A stretch of 64,000 nucleotides of DNA, from the NCBI RefSeq assembly GCF_900101675.1, contig NZ_FNKG01000001.1:558001-622000 (forward strand), in the 5' to 3' direction. Below, one piece after another: positions 25,199 to 33,164 of the stretch. The stretch is from Curtobacterium sp. UNCCL20 (GTDB taxonomy: Bacteria > Actinomycetota > Actinomycetes > Actinomycetales > Microbacteriaceae). Under the pieces are notes generated by a model. It saw only the letters and a program-made list of their open reading frames with translations, searched no databases and was not told where the DNA came from. The position numbers and the translations under genes were made by a program. Position 1 is the first letter of the stretch. Each line of letters opens with the position of its first letter.

Positions 25199-26503
25199 AT
25201 GACGAACGGCAACAGCCTCGACCCCTGGTACGACTCCTACGCCCAGCGCACCGCCGGGCTGAGCGCCTCCGAGGTCCGAGCCCTGTTCGCCGTCGCGTCG
25301 CGCCCCGAGGTGGTCTCGCTCGCCGGCGGCATGCCGTTCGTCTCCGCCCTGCCCCGCGAGCTCGTGACCGGCTCCCTCGACCGTGTGATGGCCGAGGACG
25401 CCGCGATGGCCCTGCAGTACGGCGGTGGGCAGGGTCTGCGCTCCCTGCGCGAGCACATCGTCGACGTCATGAGCCTCGAGGGCATCCGTGCCAGCGCTGA
25501 GGACGTCGTCGTCACCACGGGCTCCCAGCACGCGCTCGACCTCGTCACGCGGCTGTTCATCGACCCGGGCGACGTCGTCCTCGCCGAGTCCCCGTCCTAC
25601 GTGGGCGCGATCGGTGTGTTCCGGTCGTACCAGGCCGAGACGGTGCACGTGACGACGGACGAGAACGGTCTCGTCCCCGAGGCGCTGCGTGAGGCGATCG
25701 CGAACCTGCGGACGCAGGGGAAGCGCATCAAGTTCCTGTACACGATCCCGAACTTCCACAACCCTGCAGGCGTCACCATGAGCCGCGAGCGGCGCATCGA
25801 GATCCTCGACATCTGCCGCTCGAACAACATCCTCGTGCTCGAGGACAACCCGTACGGACTCCTCTGGTTCGACGAGCCGGCACCGCAGGCGATCCGTTCC
25901 ATCGACGAAGAGGGCGTGGTCTACCTCGGCTCCTTCTCGAAGACCCTCGCGCCGGGCTTCCGTGTCGGTTGGGCGCTCGCCCCGCACGCCATCCGCGAGA
26001 AGCTCGTGCTGGCGAACGAGTCCGCGGTCCTCGCACCGAACTCGTTCGGGCAGTACGTCGTCAACGCCTACCTCGACGCGGCCGATTGGAAGGGCCAGGT
26101 CGACACCTTCCGCGGGATCTACGCCGAGCGTCGCGACGCGATGCTGTCCGCCCTGGGGGAGTTCCTGCCGGACCTCTCGTGGACGAAGCCCAACGGTGGC
26201 TTCTTCGTGTGGCTGACCCTGCCCGAGTCCCTCGACTCCAAGGGGATGCTCCCGCGCGCCGTGAAGGAGCTCGTCGCGTACACGCCGGGTACGGCCTTCT
26301 ACGCTGACGGTCGCGGTGGCGGCCACATCCGCCTGTCGTTCTGCTACCCGACGCCGGAGCAGATCCGCGTCGGCGTGAAGCGGCTCGCCAACGTCGTGAA
26401 CGACGAGCTCGAACTCATCGAGACCTTCGGTCCGACGACACGTCCGAGCACCGTCGTCCGACCGACGTCCTCGGTCAGCGCGCCGCCGCCGAACATCTCC
26501 TGA
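25199..26503 (+). CDS. PLP-dependent aminotransferase, fold type I (2-aminoadipate/aromatic transaminase-like)
   Basis: A protein of 434 aa. Landmarks: VSLAGGMPF near the N-terminus, QYGGGQGLRSLREHI, TTGSQHALDLVTRLF, YTIPNFHNPAGVTMS, LEDNPYGLL, and the PLP-binding Lys in GSFSKTLAPGFRVGW. This is the LysN/MocR-catalytic-domain type (subgroup I), without a DNA-binding domain. A Pro/Ser/Thr-rich tail of about 25 residues follows the fold. The donor amino acid cannot be told. The Ddl-like gene starts 55 bp downstream, so the two may share a cell-wall or amino-acid role; that is inference. Confidence 0.9.
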   Translation: MTNGNSLDPWYDSYAQRTAGLSASEVRALFAVASRPEVVSLAGGMPFVSALPRELVTGSLDRVMAEDAAMALQYGGGQGLRSLREHIVDVMSLEGIRASAEDVVVTTGSQHALDLVTRLFIDPGDVVLAESPSYVGAIGVFRSYQAETVHVTTDENGLVPEALREAIANLRTQGKRIKFLYTIPNFHNPAGVTMSRERRIEILDICRSNNILVLEDNPYGLLWFDEPAPQAIRSIDEEGVVYLGSFSKTLAPGFRVGWALAPHAIREKLVLANESAVLAPNSFGQYVVNAYLDAADWKGQVDTFRGIYAERRDAMLSALGEFLPDLSWTKPNGGFFVWLTLPESLDSKGMLPRAVKELVAYTPGTAFYADGRGGGHIRLSFCYPTPEQIRVGVKRLANVVNDELELIETFGPTTRPSTVVRPTSSVSAPPPNIS

Positions 26504-26558
26504 CCAGGACTTTCCTCACCGATTTCCCTCGTTTCACCGCAGTACCGGAGGTCTCCAG

Positions 26559-27521
26559 ATGGCCGAGCTCACTCGCCGTCACGTCGTCGTCGTCGCCGGG
26601 GGTATCTCGCACGAACGCGACGTGTCCCTCCGTTCCGGTCGTCGTGTCGCTGACTCCCTGACCGGCTACGGCTGGCAGGTCGACCTCCGCGACGCTGACG
26701 CGTCGCTCCTCCCCACCCTGCGGGAGACCCGCCCAGACGTCGTGTGGCCGGCACTGCACGGCGCATCAGGAGAGGACGGGGCCCTGCGGGGCATCCTGGA
26801 GGCGCTGGACATCCCGTTCGTCGGCTCACGTTCCACGTCAGCCCGGCTGGCATGGGACAAGCCCACGGCATCGTCGCTGGTTGCACGGAGCGGTGTGCGC
26901 ACTCCCCGTTCCGTCACCCTGTCCCACGACGTGTTCCGAGAGCTCGGCGCCGTCGGCGTGCTCGAGAGTATCGCAGGAGAACACCCGGTTCCGCTCGCTG
27001 TGAAGCCCGCCCGGGGTGGGAGTGCACAGGGAGTCACGTTGGTGGACGACGTCAACGACCTCCCGCGCGCCATGGTGACGGCGTACACGTACTGTGACGA
27101 CGTCGTCGTCGAGCAGCTCATCCGCGGCACCGAGGTGGCCGTTGGGATCATCGACACCGGCGATGGCCCCGTCGCGCTGTCCGCAGTCGAGATCGTGCCG
27201 CGCAACGGCATCTACGGGTTCGAGGCACGGTACAACGCGGGGGAGACGACCTTCTACACGCCAGCTCGCCTGTCGGAGGAGTTCGCTGCAGCAGCCTCTG
27301 ACGCCGCTGTGGCCGCGCACGCTGCGCTCGGCCTGCGCCACATCTCCCGCGTCGACCTCATCATCGACGCCGCCGGGACACCCTGGTTCCTCGAAGCGAA
27401 CGTCCTCCCGGGGCTCACCGAGACCTCCCTGGTTCCCCAGGCACTGTCGGCATCTGGGTTCGACCTCGGTTGGACGTACGCCGAACTCGCCGAGCAGGCG
27501 ATCCGCGATCACCGGGCCTGA
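26559..27521 (+). CDS. D-alanine-D-alanine ligase-like ATP-grasp protein
   Basis: A protein of 320 aa. VVVVAGGISHERDVSLRSGRRV matches the Ddl N-terminus (the GGxSxERxVSxxSG motif). LHGASGEDGALRGILEALDIPFVGS is the typical HGxxGEDGxxQGxLE segment with Arg for Gln. ATP-grasp elements follow (PLAVKPARGGSAQGV, VVVEQLIRGTEVAVGI), ending FLEANVLPGLTETSLVPQAL, close to the family's EVNTxPGxTxxSLxP. It should ligate two D-amino acids or a related pair. Whether it is the main Ddl or a paralogue cannot be judged from this window. A YdcF-like gene starts 4 nt past its stop. Confidence 0.86.
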   Translation: MAELTRRHVVVVAGGISHERDVSLRSGRRVADSLTGYGWQVDLRDADASLLPTLRETRPDVVWPALHGASGEDGALRGILEALDIPFVGSRSTSARLAWDKPTASSLVARSGVRTPRSVTLSHDVFRELGAVGVLESIAGEHPVPLAVKPARGGSAQGVTLVDDVNDLPRAMVTAYTYCDDVVVEQLIRGTEVAVGIIDTGDGPVALSAVEIVPRNGIYGFEARYNAGETTFYTPARLSEEFAAAASDAAVAAHAALGLRHISRVDLIIDAAGTPWFLEANVLPGLTETSLVPQALSASGFDLGWTYAELAEQAIRDHRA

Positions 27522-27525
27522 CCCG

Positions 27526-28170
27526 ATGCGCCGGGGTGTTCCACGTGGAACATCGCTGCTGGCGGTCGCCGCGGCAAGTGTGGCGGTCATCGTCGCCTGG
27601 GGTGAGGTTGTGCATGCTCGGGCTGCGATCCGCGCCCGAGAACTCCCCTCGCCGGTGGCCGGCGGACGCGCTGCGGTCGTCGTGCTCGGGTTCCGCAACG
27701 GTGGCAGGACTGCGAACCGGGTGAACCGATGGCGTGCAACGATCGCCGTTCGAACCGCACGACGCCTCGTATCGACGGGATGCAGCGTCTCCATCGTCTG
27801 CAGTGGGGGAGCGGTCCATGGGCCGGTGTCGGAAGCGCAGCACCTTCGGGACGTCATCGTGGGACCGTTGCAGTGGAATGGTCCCGTGCTCCTCGACGAA
27901 GCGAGCACGTCCACGTGGGAGAACGTTCGGAACGTCCTCCCCCTGGTCGACGGCGCCGACTCCATCGCCTTCGCTTCGAACGGTCTGCATGCGGAGAAGG
28001 CGCGGATGTACCTCGGACGGCAACGTCCCGATCTCGCGCCGCGGGTGATCGCTACCGACGACTACCGCCTGGGCGAACACTCCCTGATGAAGCCGCTGTT
28101 CGCCGCCGTCGGGCTGCGAAAGCTCCACGTCGTGCGGAGCGGTTCGCAGACGCACGGCACAGCGGGCTGA
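27526..28170 (+). CDS. YdcF/DUF218-like protein
   Basis: A protein of 214 aa. An N-terminal transmembrane/signal anchor (LLAVAAASVAVIVAWG) is followed by AAVVVLGFRNGGRTANRVNRW, the DUF218 opening strand and loop, and ASTSTWENVRNVLPLV, close to the family STxENxxxS motif. Members such as SanA, ElyC and YdcF affect envelope integrity. The catalytic-looking residues of the family seem partly altered (LGFRN in place of LGxxx). A parS site (27537-27552) lies inside the first codons, so the ParB nucleation site is embedded in the coding sequence. It is almost contiguous with the Ddl-like gene. Confidence 0.78.
   Translation: MRRGVPRGTSLLAVAAASVAVIVAWGEVVHARAAIRARELPSPVAGGRAAVVVLGFRNGGRTANRVNRWRATIAVRTARRLVSTGCSVSIVCSGGAVHGPVSEAQHLRDVIVGPLQWNGPVLLDEASTSTWENVRNVLPLVDGADSIAFASNGLHAEKARMYLGRQRPDLAPRVIATDDYRLGEHSLMKPLFAAVGLRKLHVVRSGSQTHGTAG
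27537..27552. promoter_or_regulatory. parS: parS site 1 (perfect palindrome)
   Basis: TGTTCCACGTGGAACA is a perfect 16-bp palindrome matching the ParB-binding consensus TGTTnCACGTGnAACA. It sits in the first codons of the YdcF-like gene, about 3.5 kb from parAB. Confidence 0.93.
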
Positions 28171-28181
28171 ACGTCAGCCGA

Positions 28182-28197
28182 TGTCCTACGTGGAACA
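28182..28197. promoter_or_regulatory. parS: parS-like site 2 (degenerate)
   Basis: TGTCCTACGTGGAACA has a perfect right half-site and two changes in the left half. It lies in the YdcF-clpP spacer. Weaker ParB affinity is expected. Confidence 0.6.
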
Positions 28198-28274
28198 TCG
28201 ATTCGCTGCCCTGAGCAGCACCGCTCTCAGCAGAGAACCCGAACGCGACCCCGCGCTGCGCCGATCCTGGTGCA

Positions 28275-28919
28275 ATGACCGAAACGAACTCATCCCCCGC
28301 ATTCGATGCGTCGCACCGCCAGGGTCTCCTCGAGCGACGCGTGCTCGTCCTCGAGGGCGCACTGGACGACGACAACGGAGCAGTCCTGATGTCCCAGTTC
28401 GTCCAGCTCGCAGCCACCGACTCTGAGACTGACATCGCACTCTGGATCCACTCGCCGGGCGGCTCCGTTCCCGCCATGCTCGCCATCCGAGACCTGATGC
28501 GGACGATCCCCAACGACGTGAGCACCTTGGCGCTGGGCATCGCATGCAGCGCCGGACAGTTCCTCCTCTCCGCGGGGACCCCGGGGAAGCGCCGCGCTCT
28601 GCCTCACGCGCGGATCCTCATGCACCAGGGGTCCGCCGGAATCGGCGGCAGCACGGTCGACATCGCCCTCCAGGCGGACCACCTGCGCGATACCCGCGAC
28701 ACCGTCCTGCAGCTGATCGCCGATGACACCGGCCAACCGGTCACGCGGATCTTCGAGGACTCCCTGCACGACCACTGGTACTCGGCCGAAGCCGCAGTCG
28801 ACTACGGGTTCATCGACGCGATCGTGGCGGACTTCGCGGTCATCCGACCGGAACCACCGCGGATCGGCTCAGTCGGATTCGCTGCGGTCAGCGCTCCCGG
28901 GCTGGCGACCACGCGATGA
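28275..28919 (+). CDS. clpP: ClpP-like serine protease subunit with intact triad
   Basis: A protein of 214 aa. The Clp protease fold carries IHSPGGSVPAMLAI and the nucleophile in GIACSAGQFLLSAGTPGKRRALPHARILMHQG. The triad is Ser92, His117 and Asp166, which keeps exactly the 25- and 49-residue spacings of E. coli ClpP. The residue before Ser is Cys and the usual SMG is SAG, so the oxyanion region is slightly unusual. The C-terminus is longer than typical. It overlaps the next clpP by 4 nt (ATGA). These two genes are not beside clpX, so they are probably the extra clpP3/clpP4-type pair of actinobacteria, not the housekeeping clpP1P2. Confidence 0.88.
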   Translation: MTETNSSPAFDASHRQGLLERRVLVLEGALDDDNGAVLMSQFVQLAATDSETDIALWIHSPGGSVPAMLAIRDLMRTIPNDVSTLALGIACSAGQFLLSAGTPGKRRALPHARILMHQGSAGIGGSTVDIALQADHLRDTRDTVLQLIADDTGQPVTRIFEDSLHDHWYSAEAAVDYGFIDAIVADFAVIRPEPPRIGSVGFAAVSAPGLATTR

Positions 28920-29506
28920 GCACCTACACGATCCCGAACGTCATCGCCCGCGACTCCCGCGGGGAGCGGGTGATGGACGTCTACTCACATCTCCTCACCG
29001 AGCGGATCATCTCGCTCGGTACCCCCGTCGACGCCGGCGTCGCGAACGTCCTCATTGCCCAGTTGCTGTTCCTCGAGTCGGACAACCCCGATGGGGACAT
29101 CCACGTCACGATCAACTGTGATGGGGGCGACCCGAGTGCCATGCTCGCGATCTACGACACGATGCAGTACATCCGACCGGAGATCACCACGACCTGCGTC
29201 GGTCAGGCAGTCGGCGTCGGCGCCATGTTGCTGGCGGCAGGTGCACCGGGTAAGCGCAGGGCACTCCCGCACGCACGGGTCGTCCTGCACCAGCCAGCCG
29301 CGCAGGGCCAGGGCGCCATCCCCGAACTGATCCTGCAGGCGGACGAGATGGTGCGGATCCGCTCGGACATGGAGGAGATCCTCGCGGAGCACACCGGGCA
29401 GAGCGTGCACCGACTCCGATCGGACACCGACCACGACCGTGTGTTCACGGCGCCCCAGGCCAAGGAGTACGGGCTCGTCGACGACGTCCTGCGTCGGCGA
29501 CGGTGA
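28916..29506 (+). CDS. clpP: ClpP-like subunit lacking the catalytic serine
   Basis: A protein of 196 aa aligned throughout with ClpP (INCDGGDPSAMLAIYDTM, LAAGAPGKRRALPHARVVLHQPAAQGQG, KEYGLVDDVL). Counting back 25 residues from His125, position 100 should be the nucleophile, but the usual GQAASMGA is GQAVGVGA, so Ser is Gly. His125 and Asp174 remain. The subunit should be structurally competent but proteolytically dead, and it would have to work mixed with its neighbour, comparable to ClpR-type subunits. It overlaps the upstream active clpP. The convergent regulator lies 17 bp past its stop. Confidence 0.88.
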   Translation: MSTYTIPNVIARDSRGERVMDVYSHLLTERIISLGTPVDAGVANVLIAQLLFLESDNPDGDIHVTINCDGGDPSAMLAIYDTMQYIRPEITTTCVGQAVGVGAMLLAAGAPGKRRALPHARVVLHQPAAQGQGAIPELILQADEMVRIRSDMEEILAEHTGQSVHRLRSDTDHDRVFTAPQAKEYGLVDDVLRRRR

Positions 29507-29523
29507 CATGGGGGCGAGCGACC

Positions 29524-29835
29524 TCAGGCCGCGAGCATGAACGCGCTCTGCACGTTCTTCGGCGCATCGGCTCCAGAGCACATCTCGCCGAGGCGTCGTG
29601 CAGCACCGAGGGTCAGGTCCAGCAGCGATAGGTCGAGCGCACCGGCCACGGCGGCGAGCATCTCGGACGACGGCTCTTTCCGACCGCGCTCCATCTCCGA
29701 CAAATACTGCGGCGAGACGCCTGCCCGCCGGGCAACCTGCTGGAGCGTGTCACCACGGTGTCGACGCCGTTTCCGGAGCTGCTCGCCGACGACATCTCGC
29801 CAGAGTGGCTCCGGGGGAGGGGAGGAGTTGGTCAT
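29524..29835 (-). CDS. XRE-family regulator of ClgR/PopR type with a C-terminal Leu-Ala-Ala
   Basis: A protein of 103 aa. A Cro/cI-type helix-turn-helix lies at about residues 15-70, with TLQQVARRAGVSPQYLSEMERGRKEPSSEML, almost the ClgR signature (YLSExERGRKEASSEmL). The last residues are QSAFMLAA, an ssrA-like Leu-Ala-Ala end. In Streptomyces, ClgR and PopR activate clp genes and are degraded by ClpP through terminal alanines, so this protein is likely both an activator of the adjacent clpP pair and a Clp substrate. ATG 29835 is used; upstream codons are not family-like. A parS site lies 15 bp upstream of the start. Confidence 0.86.
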   Translation of the reverse strand: MTNSSPPPEPLWRDVVGEQLRKRRRHRGDTLQQVARRAGVSPQYLSEMERGRKEPSSEMLAAVAGALDLSLLDLTLGAARRLGEMCSGADAPKNVQSAFMLAA

Positions 29836-29850
29836 CGCCCCAGGGTTGCA

Positions 29851-29866
29851 TGTTCCACGTGGAACG
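29851..29866. promoter_or_regulatory. parS: parS site 3
   Basis: TGTTCCACGTGGAACG differs from site 1 only in the last base. It lies immediately upstream of the ClgR/PopR-like gene, where ParB could also affect its promoter. Confidence 0.88.
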
Positions 29867-30055
29867 TCCGGGCATCCGCGTTCGCCCACCGCGGACGACG
29901 GATCGCCGCACGCGGTGTGGGTGTCAGGCCGCACGAGCCGTTCTCCGGGCCGGAGATCTCCGAGGAGACCCGGAGCTGGGCGGAGGACTCAGGGACGCCT
30001 CAGTCGCCCGCCCAGGGCCGCTTTGTGGCGCGGGAATCCAACACCGAGGCTTCGA

Positions 30056-31018
30056 TCAGCCGGCCACGTCCTGCACGCCGAGTTCGCGAAGGATCCGGTT
30101 GAGGTCGTCCCCGTTCGCGAAGTCGATCGTCACCGAACTCTTCCGGGCTCCCACCGCGATCTTCACCCTGGTGTTGAGCCGGTCGCCGAGCCGCTCGGCG
30201 AGGTCGTTGAAGTGCGCCTGACGCTTGGACGGCTCGGCCTTCGGCTTCACGGGAGTCTTGGCCGCGAGCTGCTGAGCGATCGCCTCAGCCGCACGCACCG
30301 AGAGGTCCTCGTTCACGATCTTCTCGGCGAGGTACTCCATCGCTTCGGCGTCCGGAGCCGCCAGGATCGCTCGCGCGTGACCGGCGGACAAGACGCCCGC
30401 TGCGACGCGGCGTTGCACGGGGGAGGGGAGGCGCAGGAGTCGGATCGTGTTCGTGATCTGGGGCCTCGAACGGCCGATGCGCTGCGCGAGCTGCTCCTGC
30501 GTGATCCCGAAGTCGGCGAGCAGCTGCTGGTAGGCCGACGCTTCTTCGAGCGGGTTGAGCTGCGCGCGGTGCAGGTTCTCGAGCAGTGCGTCTCGGAGCA
30601 TCGCGTCGTCGGGGGTGTCCTTGACGATCGCGGGGATCGTGCTGAGCCCGAGTTCCTTCGTGGCCCGGAGACGACGCTCGCCCATGATGAGCTCGTACTG
30701 CGGCGCTGTTCCCTCGGCACCGGCGATCGGCCGCACGACGATGGGCTGCAGGACACCGATCTCCCGGATGGAGTGCACGAGCTCCTGGAGCTCCTCCTCA
30801 CGGAACTCCTTGCGCGGCTGCTGCGCGTTCGGGACGACGTCGAGCGGGTTGAGGTTCGCCAGGCGTGCACCCGGGACTGCCACGAGGTCCTCCGCGGTCG
30901 GAGCCGAGGACGGCGAGCCAACGGGGAAGAAGACGTCGACGGGACGTTCCTGCTGGTCCGTGGCAGTCGGGATGAGCGCGCCGATGCCTCGGCCGAGTCC
31001 AGTTCGCTTCGGTGCCAT
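30056..31018 (-). CDS. parB: Chromosome partitioning protein ParB
   Basis: A protein of 320 aa. The short N-terminal LGRGIGALI motif stimulates the ParA ATPase. The CTP-binding ParB/Srx domain has VVPNAQQPRKEF and ELIMGERRLRA (GERR motif). The helix-turn-helix (TQEQLAQRIGRSRPQITNTIRLLRLP) recognises parS, and a C-terminal dimerisation domain ends the protein. It loads as a sliding clamp at parS and segregates origins with ParA. Its ATG overlaps the parA TGA by 1 nt. Four parS-like sites lie within about 3.5 kb. Confidence 0.97.
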   Translation of the reverse strand: MAPKRTGLGRGIGALIPTATDQQERPVDVFFPVGSPSSAPTAEDLVAVPGARLANLNPLDVVPNAQQPRKEFREEELQELVHSIREIGVLQPIVVRPIAGAEGTAPQYELIMGERRLRATKELGLSTIPAIVKDTPDDAMLRDALLENLHRAQLNPLEEASAYQQLLADFGITQEQLAQRIGRSRPQITNTIRLLRLPSPVQRRVAAGVLSAGHARAILAAPDAEAMEYLAEKIVNEDLSVRAAEAIAQQLAAKTPVKPKAEPSKRQAHFNDLAERLGDRLNTRVKIAVGARKSSVTIDFANGDDLNRILRELGVQDVAG

Positions 31019-31911
31019 CAGTGCTGTGCTCCTCGTGCTGCGATCTCTGCGGCCGCTTCGAGGTAGGAGAGCGACCCGGTGGAGTTGACGTCGTACGCGA
31101 CCACGCTCTGGCCGTAGCTCGGCGCTTCACTGACGCGCACCGAGCGGGGGATCACGGCCTCGAGTACCTGTCCTCCGAAGTGTTCGCGCACGTCCGCGGC
31201 GACCTGGTTCGAGAGGTTGGTCCGGCTGTCGTACATCGTGAGCAGGATGGTCGACACGCGGAGCTTCGGGTTGAGGTGCCGTTCGATGAGCTCGATGTTC
31301 CGGAGCAGCTGGCTGAGCCCCTCGAGCGCGTAGTACTCGCACTGGATCGGGATCAGGACCTCCTGCGCCGCGACGAACGCGTTGATCGTCAGGAGCCCCA
31401 GGGACGGCGGGCAGTCGATGAACACGTAGTGGTACGGCTCGTCGAGCGACGCGAGGTACTCATCGAGTGCCGTGCGGAGCCGCTGCTCGCGTGCGACGAG
31501 CGACACGAGCTCGATCTCGGCACCAGCCAGGTGGATGGTCGCGGGCACGCACCAGAGCGTGTCGGACTCGGGAGAGCGCTGCACGGTGTCGGCGATCGGC
31601 GCCTCGTCGACGATGACGTCGTAGATGCTCGCCACCTCGGCCTGGTGGTTCACGCCGAGCGCGGTGGAAGCGTTCCCCTGCGGGTCGAGGTCGATCACGA
31701 GGACGCGTGCCCCGCCGTGCGCCAGGGCAGCGGCGAGGTTGACGGTCGTGGTGGTCTTGCCCACGCCGCCCTTCTGGTTCGACACCGTGAAGACGCGTGT
31801 CTTCGCCGGCAACGGGAACTGCTGCGTCGCGATCGCACGGCGGCGCCGGTTCAGATCAGCGATCTCACGAGCGAGCGGTGTCGACGCGTCGTAATCGGTC
31901 GATGAACTCAA
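31018..31911 (-). CDS. parA: Chromosome partitioning ATPase ParA
   Basis: A protein of 297 aa. The deviant Walker A is VSNQKGGVGKTTTTVNLA, followed by VLVIDLDPQGNAST (A') and YVFIDCPPSLGLLTINAF (Walker B). It forms ATP-dependent dimers on DNA to move ParB-parS complexes. The start is a TTG at 31911 with GAAGAGG about 7 nt upstream. parS site 4 lies just upstream, between parA and rsmG. Confidence 0.96.
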   Translation of the reverse strand: MSSSTDYDASTPLAREIADLNRRRRAIATQQFPLPAKTRVFTVSNQKGGVGKTTTTVNLAAALAHGGARVLVIDLDPQGNASTALGVNHQAEVASIYDVIVDEAPIADTVQRSPESDTLWCVPATIHLAGAEIELVSLVAREQRLRTALDEYLASLDEPYHYVFIDCPPSLGLLTINAFVAAQEVLIPIQCEYYALEGLSQLLRNIELIERHLNPKLRVSTILLTMYDSRTNLSNQVAADVREHFGGQVLEAVIPRSVRVSEAPSYGQSVVAYDVNSTGSLSYLEAAAEIAARGAQH

Positions 31912-31934
31912 CGAGTGCCTCTTCCCCGGTTCGG

Positions 31935-31950
31935 TGTTTCACGTGGAACG
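31935..31950. promoter_or_regulatory. parS: parS site 4
   Basis: TGTTTCACGTGGAACG, in the 81-bp rsmG-parA gap, matches the consensus core TTTCACGTGGAAC. A site here is usual for actinobacterial parAB loci and may also allow autoregulation. Confidence 0.88.
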
Positions 31951-31992
31951 CGGAGCCACTGGCGGCCGGAGGAACCGGCCCGAGCCGCAGCG

Positions 31993-32637
31993 TCAGTCAA
32001 CTGTAGCCCGGAAGACCCGCGTGGTCTCGTCGACCACACCGACTCCGAGCTCGAGCACCTCGACATCGGTCAGGCGCTTCCGGAGGATGACCTTTCGGGC
32101 CTTCTCCATCTCGTCCTCGACCCGCGCACCCTTCATGAGGATGAGCTGGCCGCCCGAGCGGACCAACGGCACGGTCAGGGGGATGAGCTTCGACAGGGCA
32201 CTGACGGCTCGCGCCGTCACCTGGTCCACCACGATCTCGTCAGCGACGTCCTCGGCGCGAGCGCGGACGACGGCGACGTTGTCGAGGCCGAGCCGGCTCG
32301 CCTCGGACGTGAGCCAGTCCACGCGGCGTTCCATCGGCTCGATCAACGTGAGGTGCACGTCGGGCCGAGCGATGGCGAGCACGAGGCCGGGGAGGCCGGC
32401 ACCGGACCCGACGTCGGCAACCCGGCCCCGTTCCTCCAGGAGTGGAGCGAGCACCGCAGAATTGAGGATGTGTCGCGTCCAGAGGCGAGGAAGCTCCAGG
32501 GGGCCGATCAGGCCCAGTTCCTCACCGCGTCGAGCGAGCTCGTTCGTGAACGACCGCGCGAGGTCGATCCGATCCCCGAACAGCGTCGCCGCAGCCGCTG
32601 GTTCCGTCTCGAGGACGGGCGGAACGGTCTCCGTCAT
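31993..32637 (-). CDS. rsmG: 16S rRNA (guanine-N7) methyltransferase RsmG (GidB)
   Basis: A protein of 214 aa. A SAM-binding Rossmann core has VADVGSGAGLPGLVLAIARPD and LIEPMERRVDWL, then RAEDVAD and TARAVSALSKLI. It methylates G527 of 16S rRNA in the decoding region; loss gives low-level streptomycin resistance in many bacteria. It overlaps khpB by 4 nt (ATGA) and belongs to the conserved rpmH-to-parB run. Confidence 0.96.
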   Translation of the reverse strand: MTETVPPVLETEPAAAATLFGDRIDLARSFTNELARRGEELGLIGPLELPRLWTRHILNSAVLAPLLEERGRVADVGSGAGLPGLVLAIARPDVHLTLIEPMERRVDWLTSEASRLGLDNVAVVRARAEDVADEIVVDQVTARAVSALSKLIPLTVPLVRSGGQLILMKGARVEDEMEKARKVILRKRLTDVEVLELGVGVVDETTRVFRATVD

Positions 32638-33164
32638 CGGGTGACGACCGTGTGACGGTCTCGCCCCTCACCCTCGGACTCCGAGTGGAAGCCCTTCTCG
32701 GCGACCAGATCGTGCACGAGCTTGCGCTCGTACGAGGACATCGGGGGGAGCGCTGCCGACGTCGAGCCGGCCTCGATGCGCTCGACCGCCGTGTCGACGA
32801 GCCGCTGCAGCTCCGTCGCGCGGGCGTCACGCGAGCCACCGACGTCGAGGATCAGCCGGCTGAACTCCCCGGTCTCCGCCTGGACGGCGATGCGGGTGAG
32901 CTCCTGCAGCGCCGACACCGTGTCCGGCTTGGAGAGCACGCGCAGTGCATCGCCTTCGTCGGTCACCGACAGGTAGACGCGACCGGCGCGCTCTTCGATC
33001 TCGATGTCACCGTCGAGGTCGCAGATGTCGAGCAGTTCCTCGATGTAGTCGGCGGCGATGTCCGCTTCGTCACGGGTCTCGTCGTCAACAACCTCGTCGG
33101 CGACGGCCTCGGACGGCGTCTCGACGGGCGTCTCCACGACGTCCGCGGTGTCCTGCTCGGTCAC
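32634..33164 (-). CDS. khpB: RNA-binding protein KhpB/Jag (KH and R3H domains)
   Basis: A protein of 176 aa. After an acidic N-terminus of about 35 residues come a KH-like region (YIEELLDICDLDGDIEIEERAGRVYLSV) and an R3H domain near the C-terminus (SYERKLVHDLVAEKGFHSESEGEGRDRHTVV). It starts at GTG 33164, next to the yidC stop. Jag/KhpB proteins bind RNA and influence cell-envelope growth; the jag-yidC linkage is widely conserved. Confidence 0.93.
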   Translation of the reverse strand: MTEQDTADVVETPVETPSEAVADEVVDDETRDEADIAADYIEELLDICDLDGDIEIEERAGRVYLSVTDEGDALRVLSKPDTVSALQELTRIAVQAETGEFSRLILDVGGSRDARATELQRLVDTAVERIEAGSTSAALPPMSSYERKLVHDLVAEKGFHSESEGEGRDRHTVVTR

